Source: Alteromonas aestuariivivens (GTDB lineage Bacteria; Pseudomonadota; Gammaproteobacteria; Enterobacterales; Alteromonadaceae). From it: DNA of 64,000 nt. The position numbers and the translations under genes were made by a program. The stretch spans positions 124,001-188,000 of the forward strand of contig NZ_QRHA01000007.1 in the NCBI RefSeq assembly GCF_003367475.1, written 5' to 3'. Below, one piece after another: positions 25,644 through 36,197 of this stretch (its first letter is position 1; each line of letters opens with the position of its first letter). Under the pieces are notes generated by a model. That model saw only the letters and a program-made list of their open reading frames with translations. It was not told the DNA's origin and did not search any database.

Positions 25644-25963
25644 AATACCCACCTGTTGCTGGCGTAATCCGGTTCTGATAACTTTTTTTGCTGAATTTCC
25701 GCAATTTGTAATCCCTCAAGATCTCTACTAATTTTTAACTTGTGGCTTAGCACATAGGCCTTAAATCAATTCGCTTGTGAGTTCCTGTTCTGTGCAGCTT
25801 CACGGCTTACCTGAGGGCATTTGCCATCCTTTGATGAGTCGCTATCAGCCAAAACAGGAGAAGTATGAATTCAGGTTGGAATTTGTGCATAGAGTGATCA
25901 CTTTTTCAACCCAATCGGTAATGATTATTCGACATACTACCCTCTTCCAAAAGGACAATTTCC

Positions 25964-27472
25964 ATGAAGGCTCGCGGTTATCTATTGTTGTTTACTATCT
26001 GGATTTGCTTAACATCTTCCCTGGCCAATGCACAGGAAAAGCCTAATATCCTTGCGATTATGGTTGACGATGTGGCATCACTTTCGATCAGTGCCTATTC
26101 CCATGGTATGACGTATCAGACCCCCAATATCGACAGAATTGCCAATGAAGGATTGCTGTTTACCGATCACTATGCTCAGCCAAGCTGCACTGCCGGGCGG
26201 GCAGCGTTTTTGATGGGGCAACTTCCGGTACGTACCGGCCTCACTACCGTGGGGCAGCCTGGAAACCCTTTGGGTATTAAGGAAGAAGACCCCACCATTG
26301 CCGAATTTTTGAAAGACCGCGGCTACATGACAGCCCAGTATGGCAAAAATCATCTGGGTGATTTGGATGAGCATTTGCCTACCAACCACGGGTTTGATGA
26401 GTTTTACGGTAATCTTTACCACCTCAATGTGTCAGAAGAGCCTGAACAGGAAGACTACCCAAAGAACCCCGAGTTCATCAAAAAATTCGGGCCTCGTGGT
26501 GTCATTGAATCCTACGCTGATGGCCGAATTACCGATACCGGCCCCTTAACCCGCAAACGTATGGAAACCTTCGATGAGGAGATACTTTCCCGCAGTATCA
26601 ACTTTATGGAGCGTGCGGTTAAACAGGACAAACCTTTCTTTATCTGGCATGCGTCCAGTCGCATGCACGTGTACACTCACCTGAAGCCTGAGAGTCGCCA
26701 TCTGGCGACCGATGTCTCCTCTGAGGACGATTTGTTTGGCAGCGGTTTGCTCGAGCATGATGGGCATGTCGGCCAACTGCTCGACAAACTCGAAGAGTTA
26801 GGTATTGCTGACAACACCATCGTTATCTATACCACAGATAATGGCCCTGAGCAGAGTTCCTGGCCGGATGCAGGCACTACCTCGTTCCGGGGTGAGAAGA
26901 TGACTACCTGGGAGGGCGGTGTGCGCGTTCCTTTCCTCGTGCGCTGGCCGGGGCATTTCCCTGCCGGTAAGAAGCTCAATGGCATTTCTTCTCACGAAGA
27001 TGTGTTTCCTACCCTGGCCGCTGCATTAGGTGAGGATGATTTACGCGGTACGCTGATGAAGTCGGACAATGTGTACATTGATGGTGAAAATAATCTGGCT
27101 TACTGGGAGGGCAAAACCGATAAATCTGCCCGCAACCATTTCTTTTATTATTATGAATCGAGTCTTACTGCGCTTCGGGTTGGCCCCTGGAAAATGCATT
27201 TCGCAACTAAGCCAGGTGGGCGTTATTATGAGGACCTGGTTGTACATACTATGCCCAAGCTGTTTAATCTCAGAAAAGACCCGATGGAGACTTATGACGG
27301 TGTAACCGGCTTCCATCAGATAATGCGTAAAAGCTGGGTTTTCCAGCCAGCCATCGCCATCCTGATGGATCACATCAAAACGTTTGAGAAATTTCCACCC
27401 CGGCAGGAAGCGGCTTCTTTGAATATTAATGAAGCCATTAAGAAGGCGCAGTCTGCTCAGGCTAAAAACTGA
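25964..27472 (+). CDS. Periplasmic sulfatase (type I, formylglycine-dependent)
   Basis: Exported sulfatase of 502 aa (signal peptide to about ANAQ). Metal ligands appear in MVDD (about 33-36), and the maturation motif is C75-T-A-G-R79, matching the C-x-(P/A)-x-R signature converted to formylglycine. A second metal site is at YTTDNGPEQ. The substrate is unknown: sulfated polysaccharides, common in marine settings, or small aryl/choline sulfates. No formylglycine-generating enzyme or carbohydrate cluster is beside it. Upstream, 25644-25963 shows no other convincing gene. Confidence 0.92.
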   Translation: MKARGYLLLFTIWICLTSSLANAQEKPNILAIMVDDVASLSISAYSHGMTYQTPNIDRIANEGLLFTDHYAQPSCTAGRAAFLMGQLPVRTGLTTVGQPGNPLGIKEEDPTIAEFLKDRGYMTAQYGKNHLGDLDEHLPTNHGFDEFYGNLYHLNVSEEPEQEDYPKNPEFIKKFGPRGVIESYADGRITDTGPLTRKRMETFDEEILSRSINFMERAVKQDKPFFIWHASSRMHVYTHLKPESRHLATDVSSEDDLFGSGLLEHDGHVGQLLDKLEELGIADNTIVIYTTDNGPEQSSWPDAGTTSFRGEKMTTWEGGVRVPFLVRWPGHFPAGKKLNGISSHEDVFPTLAAALGEDDLRGTLMKSDNVYIDGENNLAYWEGKTDKSARNHFFYYYESSLTALRVGPWKMHFATKPGGRYYEDLVVHTMPKLFNLRKDPMETYDGVTGFHQIMRKSWVFQPAIAILMDHIKTFEKFPPRQEAASLNINEAIKKAQSAQAKN

Positions 27473-27479
27473 ATCTGGT

Positions 27480-27505
27480 TCAGGGTGGTGTTTGCACCAC
27501 CCTGA
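27480..27505 (+). terminator. Strong hairpin after the sulfatase gene
   Basis: Perfect 11-bp stem (CAGGGTGGTG and CACCACCCTG plus a T-A pair) with loop TTTG, 8 bp after the stop. No T-run follows, so it may be a processing or Rho-assisted end rather than a classical intrinsic terminator. Confidence 0.55.
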
Positions 27506-27575
27506 TCAGCATCAAAGTCATGTCATTCACTGTGGTTAGTCGCAGGAATCGATTTATAGCGCCTCTGAGTTTTGC

Positions 27576-27623
27576 TACAATCCCGCCCTTTGTTTTTACA
27601 GTCGGTTTATTCGGCTGTTTTTT
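27576..27623 (+). promoter_or_regulatory. prfC promoter -10 and terminator-like leader hairpin
   Basis: TACAAT at 27576-27581 is a candidate -10. About 17 bp on, ACAGTCG (27598-27604) and CGGCTGT (27612-27618) pair with one G-U, followed by six T, all before the prfC ATG at 27659. This looks like an attenuator or a leader terminator. Confidence 0.4.
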
Positions 27624-27658
27624 GTACCATTGCCAGTGCAAATTGGGGTTGAGAATTT

Positions 27659-29248
27659 ATGGCTACCGCCAACTTTTCCAGTGAAATTAACAAGCGGCGC
27701 ACGTTTGCGATCATCTCGCATCCGGACGCCGGTAAAACCACCATAACCGAAAAAGTATTGTTGTTCGGACGTGCTCTGCAAAAAGCCGGTACCGTTAAAG
27801 GGAAAAAATCCGGCCAGCATGCGAAGTCCGACTGGATGGAAATGGAGAAGGAGCGGGGGATCTCCGTGACCACCTCGGTCATGCAGTTTCCCTATAGCGA
27901 TCATCTGGTGAATCTGCTTGATACTCCCGGGCACGAAGATTTTTCTGAAGACACCTATCGCACACTGACGGCGGTGGACTCCTGCCTGATGGTTATCGAT
28001 GCGGCAAAAGGGGTTGAGGACCGGACCCGCAAGCTGATGGAAGTAACCCGTCTTCGTGACACCCCGATCATCACCTTTATGAACAAGCTTGACCGCGATA
28101 TTCGTGACCCCATGGAGTTGCTCGATGAAGTGGAAACCGAGCTCAATATTGCCTGTGCGCCGGTAAGCTGGCCAATCGGCTGTGGAAAGGAATTCAAAGG
28201 GGTTTATCATCTGCTGCGGGACGAAACCATTCTTTACAAAACCGGTCAGGGCCACACCATTCAGGAAGTGCGCTCGGTAAAAGGTATCGACAACCCGGAA
28301 CTGGATGAAGCCGTGGGCTCTGCGCTGGCTGAGCAGTTGCGCGAAGAACTGGAACTTGTGGTTGGAGCATCGCACGAATTTGATTTGGAATTGTTTCTGG
28401 CAGGCGAACTTACTCCGGTATTTTTTGGTACTGCACTGGGCAACTTCGGTGTAGATCACATGCTCGATGGGCTGATTCAATGGGCTCCTGCGCCTCAGGG
28501 CAGGGAGACCGAAGAAGGTAAAGTTGAAGCCGATTCAGCCGGGTTCAGTGGGTTTGTGTTTAAGATCCAGGCCAATATGGACCCCAAACACCGCGACCGG
28601 ATCGCTTTTTGCCGTATTGTCTCAGGCAAGTACGAAAAGGGCATGAAAATGCGCCACAGTCGAATTGGCAAAGATGTGCGTATTTCCGATGCGGTAACCT
28701 TTCTGGCCGGCGATCGCGAACTGCTGGAAGAGGCCTATGCTGGTGACATTATCGGCCTGCATAACCATGGTACCATTCGCATTGGTGACACCTTTACCTG
28801 GGGGGATAATTTCCGCTTTACCGGCATCCCGAACTTTGCGCCTGAATTGTTCAAGCGTATTCGCCTGAAAGATCCGCTCAAGCAAAAGCAGTTGCTCAAG
28901 GGCCTGATCCAGCTTTCTGAGGAAGGGGCCGTACAGGTCTTCCGCCCGCTGGCCAACAACGATTTGATTGTTGGCGCGGTTGGGGTGCTGCAGTTTGATG
29001 TGGTTGTGGCGCGCCTGAAGGCGGAGTACAACGTGGATGCCTTGTATGAGCACGTTAATGTTAGTACTGCCCGCTGGGTGTATTCCGACAGCGACAAAAA
29101 ACTCGATGAGTTTCGTCGCAAAGCGGAGCAGAACCTGGCCCTCGATGGCGGTGACAACCTGGCTTATATCGCGCCGACCATGGTGAATCTGCAACTGGCG
29201 CAGGAGCGCTACCCGGACATTCAATTTAAACATACCCGTGAGCACTAA
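27659..29248 (+). CDS. prfC: Peptide chain release factor 3
   Basis: Translational GTPase that recycles RF1/RF2 after termination. 529 aa, the same as E. coli RF3. G1 is SHPDAGKTT, the switch region contains [11 protein letters not shown]3 is DTPGHEDF and G4 is MNKLDRD. Followed after 36 bp by argS, probably an independent housekeeping pair. Confidence 0.98.
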   Translation: MATANFSSEINKRRTFAIISHPDAGKTTITEKVLLFGRALQKAGTVKGKKSGQHAKSDWMEMEKERGISVTTSVMQFPYSDHLVNLLDTPGHEDFSEDTYRTLTAVDSCLMVIDAAKGVEDRTRKLMEVTRLRDTPIITFMNKLDRDIRDPMELLDEVETELNIACAPVSWPIGCGKEFKGVYHLLRDETILYKTGQGHTIQEVRSVKGIDNPELDEAVGSALAEQLREELELVVGASHEFDLELFLAGELTPVFFGTALGNFGVDHMLDGLIQWAPAPQGRETEEGKVEADSAGFSGFVFKIQANMDPKHRDRIAFCRIVSGKYEKGMKMRHSRIGKDVRISDAVTFLAGDRELLEEAYAGDIIGLHNHGTIRIGDTFTWGDNFRFTGIPNFAPELFKRIRLKDPLKQKQLLKGLIQLSEEGAVQVFRPLANNDLIVGAVGVLQFDVVVARLKAEYNVDALYEHVNVSTARWVYSDSDKKLDEFRRKAEQNLALDGGDNLAYIAPTMVNLQLAQERYPDIQFKHTREH

Positions 29249-29284
29249 TGCTCCGGTGATTGAAAACAGAGAATTAAACGTATT

Positions 29285-31018
29285 ATGAACATACACGCAC
29301 TGCTGGTCAGCCGTTTTACCGAAGCGTTGCAAAAGCTCGGCGCGCAGGATGCGCCGGTACCGGTCACTCGAAGCGCACGCCCGGAATTTGGTGAATACCA
29401 ATTCAACGGTGCCATGGCACTGGCAAAGCAGCTCAGGCAAAAGCCCCGTGATATTGCCGAAAGCATTGTGGCTAACGTGGAACTGGAAGACGTAGCCAGC
29501 AAGCTTGAAGTCGCCGGCCCGGGTTTTATTAACGTTCACCTGAACGATGAGTGGCTGGCGCGCCAGTGCCAGCTTACCCTTCAGGACCCGCGCCTGGGTA
29601 TTGCCAAGCAGCCTGAACAGAAAGTGGTGGTGGATTATTCCTCTCCCAACCTGGCTAAGGAAATGCACGTAGGCCATCTGCGTACCACAATCATCGGTGA
29701 CGCAGTGGTTAAGGTACTGGAATTTCTCGGCCATCAGGTGATTCGTCAGAACCACATGGGCGACTGGGGCACGCAGTTCGGCATGCTGTTGGCGCATCTG
29801 AGTGACAAGCTACAGAGCAACCAGGTGGCTGAAACCGCGTTATCAGATCTCGAGAACTTTTACCGTGAAGCGAAAGTGCGCTTCGATGAAGAGGACGGCT
29901 TTGCTGACCGGGCCCGTGAGTATGTGGTCAAGCTGCAAAGTGGTGAGCCCCAGTGCATGGAACTGTGGCACAAATTTATTGATGTTTCAGTTGCCCACAG
30001 CGAAGAAGTCTATGACAAGCTGAATGTCAGTCTGACCCGCAAGGACATTATGGGCGAGTCGGCTTACAACGATGATCTGGCTAATGTGGTTGCAGACCTC
30101 AAGGCTCAGGGGCTGGCGGTTGAAGATCAGGGCGCGCAGGTGGTGTTCATTGATGAGTTAGCCGACAAGGAAGGCAATCCCGCCGTATACATTGTGCAAA
30201 AATCCGGTGGCGGGTATTTATACTCAACCACCGATTTGGCGGCCATGCGTCATCGTTCAGGCACGCTGAACGCGGATCGTACCCTGATTCTGACCGATGC
30301 CCGTCAGGCATTGCATTTCAAACAGACGGAAATCGTCGGTCGTAAAGCTGGCTTTATGAAGGCCGAGCAATCCTATGAGCATTGCCCATTTGGAATGATG
30401 CTGGGCAGTGACGGCAAGCCGTTTAAAACCCGCACCGGTGGTACGGTGAAACTGGTGGAGTTGCTGGATGAAGCGGTTGAGCGGGCTGGTAAATTGATTG
30501 CAGAACGGGATACGGATCTCAGTCGTGAAGAACTCAATGATGTCGCGCGCAAGGTGGGTATCGGTGCAGTGAAATACGCCGACCTGAGTAAAAACCGCAC
30601 CACCGATTATGTGTTCAACTGGGATTCCATGCTGAGCTTTGAGGGCAATACGGCACCTTATCTGCAGTATGCTTTTACCCGGGTTCAGAGTATTTTCCGT
30701 AAAGCGGGCGTTGCTCCAACCGAGTTGGTGGCTGATATCAATCTGACCGAAAAGCAGGAACACGCGCTGGCAGTGTTGTTGCTTCAGTTTGAGGAGGTGA
30801 TTGGTGTTGTCGCAAGAGACGCCACGCCGCATGTGTTGTGCACCTATCTCTATGATTTGGCCAGTGCATTTATGTCCTTCTATGAAGCCTGCCCAATTCT
30901 GAAATCTGACGTTGCCGATGAGGTACGCAACAGTCGTCTGGCGCTGGCTGCTCTGGTTTCTGCCACCATAGAACAGGGCTTGGGCCTGCTGGGAATTGAA
31001 ACACTCGACAGGATGTAG
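29285..31018 (+). CDS. argS: Arginyl-tRNA synthetase
   Basis: Class I aminoacyl-tRNA synthetase, 577 aa as in E. coli. It has an N-terminal Add-1 domain, a HIGH-type signature HVGHLR in [16 protein letters not shown], and a C-terminal DALR anticodon-binding domain ending [19 protein letters not shown]. It needs tRNA-Arg for activation. An intrinsic terminator follows at 31041. Confidence 0.98.
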   Translation: MNIHALLVSRFTEALQKLGAQDAPVPVTRSARPEFGEYQFNGAMALAKQLRQKPRDIAESIVANVELEDVASKLEVAGPGFINVHLNDEWLARQCQLTLQDPRLGIAKQPEQKVVVDYSSPNLAKEMHVGHLRTTIIGDAVVKVLEFLGHQVIRQNHMGDWGTQFGMLLAHLSDKLQSNQVAETALSDLENFYREAKVRFDEEDGFADRAREYVVKLQSGEPQCMELWHKFIDVSVAHSEEVYDKLNVSLTRKDIMGESAYNDDLANVVADLKAQGLAVEDQGAQVVFIDELADKEGNPAVYIVQKSGGGYLYSTTDLAAMRHRSGTLNADRTLILTDARQALHFKQTEIVGRKAGFMKAEQSYEHCPFGMMLGSDGKPFKTRTGGTVKLVELLDEAVERAGKLIAERDTDLSREELNDVARKVGIGAVKYADLSKNRTTDYVFNWDSMLSFEGNTAPYLQYAFTRVQSIFRKAGVAPTELVADINLTEKQEHALAVLLLQFEEVIGVVARDATPHVLCTYLYDLASAFMSFYEACPILKSDVADEVRNSRLALAALVSATIEQGLGLLGIETLDRM

Positions 31019-31040
31019 CTTACAATTTGCCCAACCTACT

Positions 31041-31072
31041 AAAAAGCCTGGGATAATTATTCCAGGCTTTTT
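31041..31072 (+). terminator. Intrinsic terminator of argS
   Basis: AAAAAGCCTGG and CCAGGCTTTTT arms; symmetric A and T tracts would let it act on both strands. Confidence 0.93.
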
Positions 31073-31248
31073 GTTGCCAAACTTTTGGGTTTGATGGGTA
31101 TTTTCATTATCTTTGATAACCGGCGCAACACTGGCTGCCAGCAATTGGTTGTGACTAGGAATTATAAGAATCAACCATTCTTATGCCGCAGAAGTCTTTA
31201 TACAAACCCGGTTATAGGCACGTTCAGCTTTAATTCTGGCATGGAATT

Positions 31249-31399
31249 GCGACAAACGCTGCCCTTCGGGCTCACTCTGAGTGCTTCCATGGCCGCGTTG
31301 TTCGCCATTTACTTAGCTGACTAAGCTTCATGGCTCTCGCCTTGCCCTTAAACCACTCACAGAGAACAAATTTCGAACAGCAAAGGTCAACAGGCCCTA
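31249..31399 (+). repeat. Truncated copy (3' part) of a 267-bp inverted-repeat element
   Basis: 151 bp closely matching the right halves of the elements at 42995-43261 and 54437-54703, ending in the same terminal CAACAGGCCCTA. The left half is absent; sequence before 31249 does not match. It lies between argS and an RRM gene. No credible coding sequence is present here. Confidence 0.9.
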
Positions 31400-31432
31400 G
31401 CAATGGATATATAGAGCTGGCTCTTGCTATGG

Positions 31433-31672
31433 TTAGCTTTGAGCGAATTTAACTCGGATTTTACTCTTTGCCACATTAAACAGGTTTAAGTTTTCAACTG
31501 CTGTTTTGGCTTCAGCTTCGTTAGGCATTTCAACAAATGCGAAGCCTTTTGATAGTCCAGTTTCTTGGTCTAATACCAAATGGCAGTCAGTGACAGTGCC
31601 ATGCGCAGAAAACAAAATACGGATTTCTTGTTCAGTAGTTTTACGTTCAAGATTGCGAACCAAAAGTTTCAT
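31433..31672 (-). CDS. RRM-type RNA-binding protein
   Basis: Single RNA recognition motif of 79 aa with RNP2 (LLVRNL, residues 3-8) and RNP1 (KGFAFVEM), similar to bacterial cold-induced RNA-binding proteins. The ATG at 31672 starts exactly at the domain (MKLLVRN); an upstream in-frame extension is not needed. Probable cytoplasmic RNA chaperone; targets unknown. Monocistronic, with a truncated repeat just beyond its 3' end. Confidence 0.88.
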   Translation of the reverse strand: MKLLVRNLERKTTEQEIRILFSAHGTVTDCHLVLDQETGLSKGFAFVEMPNEAEAKTAVENLNLFNVAKSKIRVKFAQS

Positions 31673-31908
31673 AGGGATGCCTAATATAAAATACCTGCTA
31701 AGTGTGGCAGGTAAGCAGTAACAAGCCAAACATTATCAGCCCGTTATTGATGAGTTGATATTATTCCTATTGTCAATTAGCTCTGTGGGCTCTCCGCTAT
31801 CGGCACAAAGTCCAAGCAGTCATTAAAAATTTACGATGGAATCACATTGGTGTTCGGCGCAAGCTACACTATCATCCTCAGTAAATACAATTGAAGGGAA
31901 GCGTCGTT

Positions 31909-32484
31909 ATGACCAAACTACTCGCATTTGCAGGAAGTACTAGATCGGGCTCTTATAACCAGGCCATTTTGGATGTTGCCGTTGAAGGCGCTCGTGAGGC
32001 GGGGGCGGAAGTAACCCAAATCAATCTGTCGGATTACGCCATGCCAATATTTAATCAGGATGAGGAAGCGCAGTACGGTCTCCCGGAGCGTGCTCAGGCA
32101 TTTAAACATCTGCTGATGGAACACGATGGCTTTTTGATCGCCAGCCCCGAATACAACAGCAGTTACCCGGCCTTGTTAAAAAATGCCATTGACTGGGCTT
32201 CCCGCCAAAGCGGTGATGAAAAGCCCCTTGCAGCCTATCGAGGCAAAGTGGCGGGCATTATGTCGGCGTCTGCCGGGGCACTCGGTGGTATGCGCGTATT
32301 GACGGTGCTTAGAATGTTGCTGGAAAACATTGGGGTGATGGTGTTGCCAACCCAAAAGGCCGTAGCGAGAGTAAATACTCTGCTGGATGATGCAGGTAAA
32401 CTGGACGATGACGCCACAGTCCGGCAACTGAAAGCGTTGGGCGAGGAAACTGCCAGACTTGCCTCAAAGCTCAAGGCTGGCTGA
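31909..32484 (+). CDS. NADPH-dependent FMN reductase-like flavoprotein
   Basis: Flavodoxin-like oxidoreductase of 191 aa, of the ChrR/YieF/AzoR-like NADPH:FMN reductase family. The FMN phosphate loop is GSTRSGSYN (about 8-16), and SPEYNSSYPALLKNAIDW (about 78-95) is the second flavin motif. Likely quinone or chromate/azo reductase activity; the physiological substrate is not deducible. The ATG at 31909 begins MTKLLAFAG; a TTG at 31891 would add six residues without family support. Confidence 0.88.
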   Translation: MTKLLAFAGSTRSGSYNQAILDVAVEGAREAGAEVTQINLSDYAMPIFNQDEEAQYGLPERAQAFKHLLMEHDGFLIASPEYNSSYPALLKNAIDWASRQSGDEKPLAAYRGKVAGIMSASAGALGGMRVLTVLRMLLENIGVMVLPTQKAVARVNTLLDDAGKLDDDATVRQLKALGEETARLASKLKAG

Positions 32485-32604
32485 GGTGTGCCAGGCGTGG
32501 CGGGAAAAATTTTTCAAAGCCACAATTTGTTTCGCCTCTGGCTATCAAAATCGGCGTAAATTCGTTACTATCCGCGGTCTTAATTTTATTGATCGCTGCG
32601 AACC

Positions 32605-33703
32605 ATGTTTGAAGTAAATCCTGTGCAAAATGCCATTGAAGATATCCGTACGCGCACCCAGGCGCTTAGGGGGTATCTTTGACTTCGATCAGAAGTCAGA
32701 ACGTTTAGAAGAAGTTAACCGCGAGCTGGAAAGCCCGGACGTTTGGAATGAGCCGGAGCGGGCCCAGGCGTTGGGTAAGGAAAAGGTCGCGCTTGAGCAG
32801 GTTGTTGAAACCATTCAGCAGCTCGAACAGGGCACTGAAGACGTTGAAGGGCTGGTGGAACTGGCGGTAGAAGCCGAAGACGAAGACACCTTCAATGAAG
32901 CCCAGACGGAATTGCAAGGCCTGCAGCAACAGCTGGAAGGTCTGGAGTTTCGCCGTATGTTCAGCGGCCCGAACGACGCCTGTGACTGTTACATAGATAT
33001 ACAGTCCGGCTCTGGTGGTACCGAGGCCCAGGACTGGGCCAATATGCTGTTGCGTATGTACCTGCGTTGGGGTGAAGCCCACGGCTTCAAGACCGAACTG
33101 ATTGAAGTGTCAGAAGGCGAAGTGGCGGGTATTAAAAGTGCCACCATTCGTTTCGAGGGTGACTATGCGTTTGGCTGGTTGCGCACGGAAACCGGTGTTC
33201 ATCGTCTGGTGCGTAAATCGCCGTTTGATTCAGGCAACCGCCGGCATACTTCATTTTCTTCTGCTTTCGTGTACCCGGAAATCGACGACGACATCGAAAT
33301 CGAAATTAACCCGTCTGACTTGAGGGTAGACACCTATCGTGCATCAGGTGCTGGTGGTCAGCACGTTAACCGAACCGATTCTGCGGTACGTATTACCCAT
33401 GTGCCGACTGGGATCGTGGTGCAATGTCAGAACGACCGCTCTCAACATAAAAACCGCGATCAGGCCATGAAGCAGCTGAAAGCCAAGTTGTACGAATATG
33501 AGCTGCAGAAGCAAAACGCCGAGAAGCAAGCCATGGAAGACAGCAAGTCTGATATTGGCTGGGGCAGCCAGATCCGCTCCTACGTGCTTGACGATTCCCG
33601 CATCAAAGATTTGCGTACTGGTGTTGAAACCCGCAATACTCAGGCGGTACTCGACGGCGATCTGGACAAATTTATTCAAGCCAGCCTGAAATCAGGTTTG
33701 TAA
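32605..33703 (+). CDS. prfB: Peptide chain release factor 2, programmed +1 frameshift
   Basis: Recognises UGA and UAA. Translation starts at ATG 32605; after codon 25 (CTT) an in-frame TGA at 32680-32682 is bypassed by a +1 shift, giving 365 aa, exactly the E. coli length. The site shows the canonical AGGGGG internal Shine-Dalgarno, then TAT CTT TGA C. Domain marks: SPF anticodon motif (SPFDSG), GGQ in [15 protein letters not shown]. Coding is join(32605..32679,32681..33703). RF2 level autoregulates the shift. lysS follows after 24 bp, as in E. coli. Confidence 0.98.
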
Positions 33704-33727
33704 GCAAAAAACACAAGTGAACAGGTT

Positions 33728-35275
33728 ATGACCGACCAACAACTCGACGAAAACAAATTGATTGCCGAGCGCCGGGCAAAATTGAGCGCCATTCGGGAAA
33801 ACTGCCGGGCCAACGGCTTTCCTAACTCGTTTCGCCGTGAGCATTATGCAGATGAACTGCAAAAGCAGTACAGCGAGGAAGACAAGGAAACCCTGCTGGC
33901 GCAGGACAATAAAGTCAGTGTTGCCGGTCGTATTATGGCCAAGCGTGGGCCGTTTCTGTTACTGCAGGATATGTCCGGTCGTATTCAGAGCTACGCGGAT
34001 AAAGATACTCAAAAAGACATCAAAGCCCGTTATGGTAGCCTGGATATCGGCGACATCATTGGTGTGAGTGGTGCCCTGCACAAATCCGGTAAGGGCGATT
34101 TGTACGTCAACATGGAGCACTATGTGCTGCTGACCAAGGCGCTGCGCCCGCTGCCTGAAAAATTTCATGGCCTTTCGGATCAGGAAACTAAATACCGTCA
34201 GCGCTATGTGGACCTGATCACCAGCGAAAAGACCCGCGAAACCTTTGTGATCCGCAGCAAAATCATCAACGGTATTCGCAACTATCTGACCACCCGCAAT
34301 TACATTGAGGTGGAAACCCCGATGTTGCAGGTCATCCCCGGTGGTGCGACTGCCAAGCCGTTTGTGACTTTCCACAACGCTCTGGACATAGACATGTTCC
34401 TGCGTATCGCCCCGGAACTCTACCTCAAGCGGTTGGTTGTAGGCGGTTTTGAGCGGGTGTTTGAAATTAACCGTAACTTCCGTAATGAAGGGTTGTCGAC
34501 CCGTCATAATCCGGAATTTACCATGCTCGAGTTCTATCAGGCTTATGCGGATTACCATGACCTGATGAACTTGACCGAAGACATGCTGCGCACTCTGGCG
34601 CAGGATATTTTGGGTACCACCAAACTGGTGAATACGGTACGTAATACTGACGGCGAAGTCATTCAAGAGAAACACTATGATTTTGGCCAGCCGTTTGAGC
34701 GTTTGAGTATGGGCGATGCCATTCTGAAATACTGGCCGGAAGCCAACGAAGCGGCTATTCGTGACCCTGAGTCTCATCTTGATGAATTGAAAGCGATGGC
34801 GAAGCAATTGCACATCAAAGAACCAGAAGTGGACGGTATCTGGGGTGCAGGCAAGTACCTGTGTGAAATCTTTGAGGCCACGGCAGAAGAAAAACTCGAG
34901 CAACCGACCTTCATAACTGAATACCCATGGGAAGTGTCGCCACTGGCGCGCCGCAACGATGAGAACTCATTCATTACCGACCGTTTTGAATTCTTTGTCG
35001 GCGGCCGCGAAATTGCCAATGGCTTCAGCGAGCTGAACGACCCGGAAGACCAGGCCGAGCGCTTCCAGAAGCAGGTAGCGGAAAAAGACGCCGGCGACGA
35101 TGAAGCCATGCATTATGATGATGACTACATTCGTGCGCTGGAATACGGATTACCACCTACTGCCGGTGAAGGCATTGGTATCGATCGCCTCGCCATGCTG
35201 TTCACCGACAGCCCGACCATCAAGGATGTGATCCTGTTCCCACACATGAAACCGCTGGGCCAGGGGCAGGAATAA
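33728..35275 (+). CDS. lysS: Lysyl-tRNA synthetase (class II)
   Basis: 515 aa, with an N-terminal OB-fold anticodon-binding domain ([10 protein letters not shown]) and class II motifs: motif 2 [18 protein letters not shown] and motif 3 [15 protein letters not shown]. Directly downstream of prfB in the classic prfB-lysS pair. Converges with panE after 13 bp. Confidence 0.98.
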   Translation: MTDQQLDENKLIAERRAKLSAIRENCRANGFPNSFRREHYADELQKQYSEEDKETLLAQDNKVSVAGRIMAKRGPFLLLQDMSGRIQSYADKDTQKDIKARYGSLDIGDIIGVSGALHKSGKGDLYVNMEHYVLLTKALRPLPEKFHGLSDQETKYRQRYVDLITSEKTRETFVIRSKIINGIRNYLTTRNYIEVETPMLQVIPGGATAKPFVTFHNALDIDMFLRIAPELYLKRLVVGGFERVFEINRNFRNEGLSTRHNPEFTMLEFYQAYADYHDLMNLTEDMLRTLAQDILGTTKLVNTVRNTDGEVIQEKHYDFGQPFERLSMGDAILKYWPEANEAAIRDPESHLDELKAMAKQLHIKEPEVDGIWGAGKYLCEIFEATAEEKLEQPTFITEYPWEVSPLARRNDENSFITDRFEFFVGGREIANGFSELNDPEDQAERFQKQVAEKDAGDDEAMHYDDDYIRALEYGLPPTAGEGIGIDRLAMLFTDSPTIKDVILFPHMKPLGQGQE

Positions 35276-35288
35276 CATCACAGGCACC

Positions 35289-36197
35289 TCAACCGAGGTT
35301 TTTTATCTGTTCGGTCAACAGGGTATTGATGGGCACGTCAATACCCTTTTTTTGTGCTTGTTTAACCAGATAGCCATTGATGGCATCGATTTCGGTTGGG
35401 CGGTGATGATGTACATCCTGGTGCATTGACGAGTAGTTTGCAGCAGTAAGTTCAATTACCTGATGTACCCGCTGCAAAATGTTGTCGAGGCTTTCTGAAG
35501 CGCCACAGGCCGATGCTACCTGCTGGCATTCGGTACAAATCTGTTTAATCAGCGGCTGGTATTCTGGTTTTCCGAGTTCACCATTACGGATGTTGTGCAG
35601 CGCGGTGAGGGGGTTGATGACCGCGTTCACAAATAACTTTTGCCATAATGCCAGTTTCATGTCTGTCTGCCATTGAACCGGTGGCAAACATTGTTCAAAG
35701 GCCAACTTTATTCGCGAGTTCAGCTCAGGATTTTGTTTGGTAACGTCTGTTGCCGATCCCAGCAGGGTGTGCCCGTTGCCGGTATGTTGCACACTATGGT
35801 TGGGCTGCCTGATGGCGCCGTGGCTGGTGGTGGCCTGATACACTGGCTGGGCGGGAAGGAATTGACGCAGGATTTCCAGCCCCCCCATACCATTGTGCAG
35901 CAATACAACCGGGGTATCGGGCGTCATTCGCGGTTGCCAGTAAGCAATGGCGGATTTCAGTTGGTACACCTTTAGTGGCAGGACCAGAATGTCGCTGTCT
36001 GACAATTTGGGCTTTTCGCCATCGTTATCCTTGAGTTCTACCTCATCGCCATTTGACAATACAACCCGTTGTGTCGGCAATATTGCCGGGCGGGTAGCCA
36101 GTCCATAGGGCACCTTGCTTTTCTGTGCCCCTGCGGCCAGTAATGATCCAATAGCCCCACTGCCAACAATTTGCAGCCGCAATCCAAAGCGACTCAC
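35289..36197 (-). CDS. panE: 2-dehydropantoate 2-reductase
   Basis: NADPH-dependent reduction of ketopantoate to pantoate in CoA synthesis. 302 aa: Rossmann motif GSGAIG (12-17), a central ketopantoate region with KLFVNAVINPLTAL (catalytic Lys region) and a C-terminal EIDAINGYLVKQAQKKGIDVPINT motif typical of PanE. The ATG overlaps the pseudouridine synthase stop by four bases, last gene of a three-gene operon. PanE-like proteins include other hydroxyacid dehydrogenases, but the C-terminal motif supports PanE. Confidence 0.9.
   Translation of the reverse strand: MSRFGLRLQIVGSGAIGSLLAAGAQKSKVPYGLATRPAILPTQRVVLSNGDEVELKDNDGEKPKLSDSDILVLPLKVYQLKSAIAYWQPRMTPDTPVVLLHNGMGGLEILRQFLPAQPVYQATTSHGAIRQPNHSVQHTGNGHTLLGSATDVTKQNPELNSRIKLAFEQCLPPVQWQTDMKLALWQKLFVNAVINPLTALHNIRNGELGKPEYQPLIKQICTECQQVASACGASESLDNILQRVHQVIELTAANYSSMHQDVHHHRPTEIDAINGYLVKQAQKKGIDVPINTLLTEQIKNLG

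Noticed and set aside
25777..26046. 89-codon frame before the sulfatase
   Set aside because: It overlaps the sulfatase signal peptide in another frame and lacks a convincing start.
28622..29797. 391-codon open frame on the minus strand
   Set aside because: It lies entirely opposite prfC and argS and reads as the antisense of conserved codons.
31085..31324. 79-codon frame after argS
   Set aside because: Its end lies in the truncated repeat; no family resemblance or ribosome site.
32680..32682. TGA near the start of prfB as a nonsense mutation
   Set aside because: The context is the canonical RF2 +1 frameshift site, so the gene is intact.
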